64,000 nt of DNA. It comes from SW10 sp965657795 (GTDB lineage Bacteria; Verrucomicrobiota; Verrucomicrobiia; Verrucomicrobiales; Akkermansiaceae). Below are positions 60,060 to 64,000 of this stretch, one piece after another. Position 1 is the stretch's first letter; every line of letters starts with the position of its first letter. Location of the stretch: positions 90,103 through 154,102 of the forward strand of contig CBFHQJ010000002.1 in the NCBI GenBank assembly GCA_965657795.1, written 5' to 3'. A program made the position numbers and the translations under genes. The notes below the pieces were generated by a model. That model was not told where the DNA came from. It saw only the letters and a list, made by a program, of their open reading frames with translations, and did no database searches.

Positions 60060-60229
60060 GAACGAGAAGTCTAGAAAATCGATTTTGTCATAACAAGCAT
60101 GCGGGCGGCTTGTTGGCAGTTGCAGTTCTTTGCTCCTTTTCGGGTCAAAGAGATCCAATTTCCGCAGGCAAGACCACTTAGAGCGTGATTGGCGATGGGG
60201 AGGCTTGTCTGGGCGGAATCATTATTTGT

Positions 60230-60246
60230 CGTGGGAATAGTCCACG
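60230..60246 (+). repeat. Small hairpin after the sulfatase-DUF1080 gene
   Basis: CGTGG (60230-60234) pairs with CCACG (60242-60246) around a 7-base loop, and the T9 of the gene's Lys-rich C-terminal codons follows on the plus strand. On the minus strand, where the gene ends, no T run follows, so it is a poor terminator. Confidence 0.25.
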
Positions 60247-60247
60247 C

Positions 60248-62437
60248 CTATTTTTTTTTACCGTAAACGGGAGGCTTCCAGCCTTTCTTGGAAGTTCCTT
60301 GTGGACGAACCCCGTAGGCGGTTGCTGGAATCTTGGTGTCCTCCGAAGTGCGGAGAGGCATATCATCAGGGAGATGTTTCATGCGGATGTCCTTGAATTG
60401 AATTTCCATGGCGGGCCCGACGTGGACCTGAAAGCCAAAAATACCTTCCAAGGCACGGCCTTTTTCATCCAGATCAATGAGATCGGCTGTTTTGTGGCTA
60501 TCGATCCAATGTTGATGGTGATTTCCCCGCACGCGGACGCGGTAGTCGTGCCAAACATTGGGCTCGAATTTCTTAACGGGCATTTCTCCGATGACCCACG
60601 GCTGGCCTGCAGGATCAACGACGACTTTTTGGCCGGTATAGGCTAGGATTCGCCGACCACGCTCTTCGTAAGTCATTCCGTTCATGTTCTCGGGACGAGC
60701 CATGATGTCGCATTGGTAGCCTCCGGCAACATCGAGATCGATCTCGGGCATCATCTTGCTGCGATATTGAATTCCGCTATTTGCCCGGTCGCTGAACTTC
60801 ACCTTAACTTGAAGTTCGAAGTTGCGAATGGTTGAGGCATTCCAGGTGATGAAGCGGTTCTTTTTCAGCGAGCCGTCCGTGACTCCGGTGAGGGCGCCAT
60901 CTTTGACAGACCAATATTTTTTATCTCCGGTCCAACCATTCAGGTTCTTCCCATTGAAAAGGCGGACAAAACCATCGGCGCCGGGGCGCACGGTGACAGC
61001 CGCCGAAGCTTCCGGGTGTGGAGGGGTGGATGCGGTGAACTTTTGCTTTGGAGGATCCAGTGGTCCTCCCATTTGTGCGATGCGCTCATCGGTGCGTTTG
61101 CGCAGCTGCTCAAGAACTTTGGCGTGCTTGGGATCTTTGGCGAGGTTAACCAATTCGTCTGGATCGTTTTTGAGATCGTGAAGAAACTCAGTGTCGTGGT
61201 CGATGTAGCGCACGTATTTGTGAGTTGCAGTACGAATTCCTTCGTACGCCGGAATGCGATTCCGCACCGCGAAGTGTTCGTGGAAAGTGTCGGTGCGCCA
61301 ATCAGAGGGGGCTTTCCCTTCAACGATGGGTTTCAAGCTGCGCCCGTCGAAATACTCGGGTGACTTGACTCCAGCCCAATCCAGGAAGGTGGCGGGTAGA
61401 TCGATATTGAGTGCAGGAAGAGTGGTGACTTTACCCTGCTTGGGCTTCGGGACCCGCGGATCGGCGATGATCATGGGAACTTGGATCGATTCCTCGAAGT
61501 GAGACCACTTTCCGGAGAGGCCGCGGTTCGCCATGTGGTATCCATTGTCAGCCGAGTAAACCACGATGGTGTTGTCAGCGAGACCTGCTTCATCGAGAGC
61601 CTTTAGAAAGCGGCCGATGGCATTGTCGATTCCGGTGACCATGCGGTAGTAGGCCCGCATATTGGTTTGGTATTTTTTGGGTGTGTTCCAGCGCCAAAAG
61701 AAACGCTCGCGAGTGATGCTGGTTTGAAGGAAGTCAGGAAGTTTTTCAAAGATGGCAGGATCAGCGAGACGCGGTGGTCCGATGTAAGTGTCTTCGTAGA
61801 GTCCATTGGCGGACTGGGGCCAGGCGAAATGACCGATGCCGGGACGACGGTCGCCATCCTCGGCATGGCATGCGTTGAACCACATGTTGAGGGCGAAAGG
61901 CTTATCTTTGGATTGGCGCTTCAGAAAGTCGATTCCCTTATCGACGATAAGATCGGTCTCATGACGAAGGGTGCCGTCGGGCAGTTTTTTGAAGAAGGGA
62001 TTCCGTCCGATGGCTTCGAACTCATCAAAGTGCGACTTTTGATTGTAAGGGCGAGCGCTGAAGTGCCATTTTCCAAAGTATCCGGTCCGGTAGTTGTTCT
62101 CTCTGAGAATATCCGAATAAAGCACGGAGACCGCGTCTTTGCGGGCCCGATCGCCATTTCCGGGAGCCCGGTAACTGCGGGCGGTCATGCCGGTTAGGAT
62201 GGAAGTCCGGCTGGCCCAGCAGATGGGATGACTGACGAAAGCCTGCTGAAAACGAGTGCCGCGAGCGGCAAGTGCGTTGATATTGGGGGTCTTGACGACG
62301 GGGTTTCCGTAACAACCGAGAGTTGAGATGGTTTGGTCGTCGGTGAAAAAGAAGACGATGTTGGGTTTCTCAGCGGCGAAGCCTCGATTTGAGGTAATTA
62401 CTACAAGTAAGAGGAGAATCGGAAGGAATCGGTTCAT
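60248..62437 (-). CDS. Sulfatase fused to 3-keto-disaccharide hydrolase (DUF1080) domain
   Basis: A 729-residue secreted protein. The sulfatase domain (about 23-475) has EKPNIVFFFTDDQTISTLGC and the modification motif CWASR (C73), where the usual Pro is Ala. The C-terminal part (about 510-710) is a DUF1080 beta-sandwich: GFVRLFNGKNLNGWTG, ITWNASTIRNFELQVKVKFS, and SGIQYRSKMMPE, ending KDIRMKHL. This domain is described as a 3-keto-disaccharide hydrolase in some members and a sugar-binding module in others. ATG 62437 starts the signal MNRFLPILLLLVV; the frame extends to 62617 through non-signal sequence and into the divergent lemA gene. Substrate unknown. Confidence 0.85.
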   Translation of the reverse strand: MNRFLPILLLLVVITSNRGFAAEKPNIVFFFTDDQTISTLGCYGNPVVKTPNINALAARGTRFQQAFVSHPICWASRTSILTGMTARSYRAPGNGDRARKDAVSVLYSDILRENNYRTGYFGKWHFSARPYNQKSHFDEFEAIGRNPFFKKLPDGTLRHETDLIVDKGIDFLKRQSKDKPFALNMWFNACHAEDGDRRPGIGHFAWPQSANGLYEDTYIGPPRLADPAIFEKLPDFLQTSITRERFFWRWNTPKKYQTNMRAYYRMVTGIDNAIGRFLKALDEAGLADNTIVVYSADNGYHMANRGLSGKWSHFEESIQVPMIIADPRVPKPKQGKVTTLPALNIDLPATFLDWAGVKSPEYFDGRSLKPIVEGKAPSDWRTDTFHEHFAVRNRIPAYEGIRTATHKYVRYIDHDTEFLHDLKNDPDELVNLAKDPKHAKVLEQLRKRTDERIAQMGGPLDPPKQKFTASTPPHPEASAAVTVRPGADGFVRLFNGKNLNGWTGDKKYWSVKDGALTGVTDGSLKKNRFITWNASTIRNFELQVKVKFSDRANSGIQYRSKMMPEIDLDVAGGYQCDIMARPENMNGMTYEERGRRILAYTGQKVVVDPAGQPWVIGEMPVKKFEPNVWHDYRVRVRGNHHQHWIDSHKTADLIDLDEKGRALEGIFGFQVHVGPAMEIQFKDIRMKHLPDDMPLRTSEDTKIPATAYGVRPQGTSKKGWKPPVYGKKK

Positions 62438-62570
62438 GTATAAAGGTGTTAATACTCTATTGATACGAATTTGACGAAGGAGAATTTCAGGACAGGCGGA
62501 TTGTTCCGCTGTGCAAGATTTTCGAGGGATTGTAATCGTCCACCTCTGAGGGCGAGGTATCATTCGAGTC

Positions 62571-63104
62571 ATGCAGTGGTTTTTCGTCGGAATTGGATTG
62601 GTGGTGGTGATCAGCATTGTGATCTACAACGGCTTCATCTCACGCCGGAACGCGATGAGAAATGCCTTCGCGTCCATCGATGTCCAGCTCAAGAGGCGAT
62701 GGGATCTCATCCCGAATTTGGTGGAAACGGTGAAGGCATTTGCGGGTCATGAACGAGAGGTCCTGGAGGCCGTGATCGCAGCGCGAAATGCAAAGCCGGG
62801 ATCAGCCGCGCGCTTTCGAAATGAAGAAGAGGTCACAACCGGAACCAATCGATTGTTGGCTCTTGCCGAGAGCTATCCTGAGTTGAGGGCCAATGATCAA
62901 TTTTTAATGTTGCAGCGGAATTTGACTGAAGTTGAAAGTCAGATTAGTGCCTCACGTCGTGCCTACAATTCGGCGGTGACTGATTGGAACGAAGGGGTGG
63001 AGGCCTTCCCAGGCGTGCTTTTTGCCAAGGCCTTTAATTTTGAACGAGCTGATTGGTTTGAGGTGAGGTCGAGCGAGCGCGCAAACGTGGAGGTGCAACT
63101 ATGA
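62571..63104 (+). CDS. lemA: LemA family protein
   Basis: A 177-residue protein with one N-terminal transmembrane helix (WFFVGIGLVVVISIVIYNGF) and a helical domain: SRRNAMRNAFASIDVQLKRR, WDLIPNLVETVKAFAGHE and a C-terminal LTEVESQISASRRAYNSAV. LemA proteins are periplasm-facing helical bundles of unknown role, first found as Listeria MHC-presented antigens. It overlaps the DUF3137 gene by four bases (ATGA). In many bacteria LemA, DUF3137 and TPM genes travel together; a TPM gene lies at the other end of this window. Confidence 0.85.
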   Translation: MQWFFVGIGLVVVISIVIYNGFISRRNAMRNAFASIDVQLKRRWDLIPNLVETVKAFAGHEREVLEAVIAARNAKPGSAARFRNEEEVTTGTNRLLALAESYPELRANDQFLMLQRNLTEVESQISASRRAYNSAVTDWNEGVEAFPGVLFAKAFNFERADWFEVRSSERANVEVQL

Positions 63105-64000
63105 GCAAGTGGGACGTGGATTCCGCGTTGCAGGAAATCTTCGACGAAACGGAGGCTGTCAACCGGGTCCGCAAAGAGATCGCGGCAAAGCGTGTCGAGG
63201 GTCAGATCAAGATGTCTTTTGTGATGCTGGGAGCGCTGGCCCTTGCGATTTTGGTTTCGCTTCTTACGAAAACCAGTGCCGGGCTCTGGCTGGCTCTTCC
63301 GGTCGCCTTGATTGGCGTAGTTTGGGTTTTCTACACATACTTTGGCGATGGACTAAAGCGGTATCGAATGCTGTTCAAAGTGGGAGTTATCGAGAAGTTG
63401 ATTAAGCACATTGAGCCGGAGATGAATTATGATCCTGAGCGGGGGATCCCGGAAAGTGTTTACAAGGAGTCGGGACTATTTCGTGCCGATCCGGATCGCT
63501 ATCATAGCGAAGATCTCATTCACGGAATGATTGGTGATACCAAGTTGATGCTTTCGGAAGTGCATGCGGAAGAGAGACACACTTCCAGAGATGCCGACGG
63601 AACGACGTCGACTCGTTGGGAAACGATCTTTAAAGGGCTCTTCGTGGTGGCTGACTTTCACAAGGAGTTTCGAAGCGCGGTAAGTGTCATGCCAGATGTG
63701 GATGCGGTGGAGACCCGCTACATTCTGACTCCGGCGATGCAGGATCGACTGGTCAAGTTGCGGCAAAGAGTTGGAGGTGAATTGAGAGTCGTCTTTCGGG
63801 ATTCCCACGTGTGGCTAGCAATTCCAAATAATGAAAATTGGTTTGAAGGAGACGTGCATCGTCCCGCCGGCGACCGGAACCAGATGGCCAAGCTGATGAG
63901 CGAATTGCGGTGCTGTTTCCAGATTGTTGAAGAACTGGATTTGAATACACGAATCTGGACTAGGCAGTATGGACAAAATCATTTTCGGGTCCAAACGCTG
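63101..64000 (+). CDS. DUF3137 family membrane protein, truncated by the window edge
   Basis: An open frame of 300 codons, cut by the end of the window. The N-terminus has a short cytoplasmic segment (SKWDVDSALQEIFDETEAVN), then two helices (FVMLGALALAILVSLL, then ALPVALIGVVWVFYTYF). The soluble part shows KESGLFRADPDRYHSEDLI, GMIGDTKLMLSEVHAEE and IFKGLFVVADFHKEF, matching DUF3137. It overlaps lemA by four bases, so the two are translationally coupled. Function unknown. Confidence 0.75.
   Translation, partial: MSKWDVDSALQEIFDETEAVNRVRKEIAAKRVEGQIKMSFVMLGALALAILVSLLTKTSAGLWLALPVALIGVVWVFYTYFGDGLKRYRMLFKVGVIEKLIKHIEPEMNYDPERGIPESVYKESGLFRADPDRYHSEDLIHGMIGDTKLMLSEVHAEERHTSRDADGTTSTRWETIFKGLFVVADFHKEFRSAVSVMPDVDAVETRYILTPAMQDRLVKLRQRVGGELRVVFRDSHVWLAIPNNENWFEGDVHRPAGDRNQMAKLMSELRCCFQIVEELDLNTRIWTRQYGQNHFRVQTL

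Noticed and set aside
60230..60260. Plus-strand terminator with T9
   Set aside because: The T run is the complement of the sulfatase-DUF1080 gene's Lys codons, and no plus-strand gene ends upstream.

Overview
The window reads as chromosomal DNA of a Verrucomicrobiota bacterium, probably from the marine Verrucomicrobiales. This is inferred from gene content, not a database match. The pointers are two pairs of DUF1592-type cytochrome and DUF1552 proteins, four secreted sulfatases, a sulfatase fused to a 3-keto-disaccharide-hydrolase (DUF1080) domain, a type II pseudopilin of the verrucomicrobial kind, adhesin-like autotransporter-associated repeats, and many GTG or TTG starts with weak Shine-Dalgarno sequences. 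Coding density is very high. No gene-free stretch exceeds 300 bases; the longest are 1711-1943 and 57097-57328, about 230 bases each. I saw no tRNA, rRNA, CRISPR array, insertion sequence or phage gene.

Left third (1-18.4 kb) is mostly housekeeping. It holds a TPM-domain gene cut by the window edge, RodA/FtsW, a convergent operon tatC-yicC-amidase, an orphan ATP-grasp-like protein, a pseudopilin, RNase R, two exported proteins (one a degenerate metallopeptidase), MscL, an EF-hand protein, cdsA-dxr, pyrD, a secreted endonuclease/phosphatase-fold protein, and a divergent DUF2256-DUF3253 / DUF2805 pair.

Middle (18.4-38 kb) holds an ADP-ribosylglycohydrolase, the first DUF1592/DUF1552 pair, hemW, a squalene/phytoene synthase, metX, a ROK sugar kinase, coaX, a LolC/E-like permease, an RDD protein, a DEDD exonuclease, a LysM protein, an ECF sigma factor with an unusual YfbK-like partner that lacks its vWA domain, SufT, and a secreted alpha/beta hydrolase.

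Right part (38-62.5 kb) is an accessory, carbohydrate-oriented region. It holds aldose 1-epimerase, a SorAB-like sulfite dehydrogenase, an N-formylglutamate amidohydrolase/BPL_N fusion, a giant modular sulfatase, a GH20 hexosaminidase with a frameshift at a G7 tract, a sodium:solute symporter, a sulfatase-GH43-lectin fusion, the second DUF1592/DUF1552 pair, a third sulfatase, a secreted esterase-like protein, and a sulfatase-DUF1080 fusion. Together they suggest outside-the-cytoplasm desulfation and hydrolysis of a sulfated polysaccharide containing N-acetylhexosamine and GH43-type (pentose or galactose) linkages, with symporter uptake and no SusC/SusD. The window ends in LemA and a truncated DUF3137 gene.

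The most notable points are the two duplicated cytochrome/DUF1552 modules, the sulfatase-GH43 fusion, the vWA-less YfbK beside an ECF sigma factor, the TatC with a large periplasmic insertion and an Asp/His-rich tail, and the frameshifted GH20.
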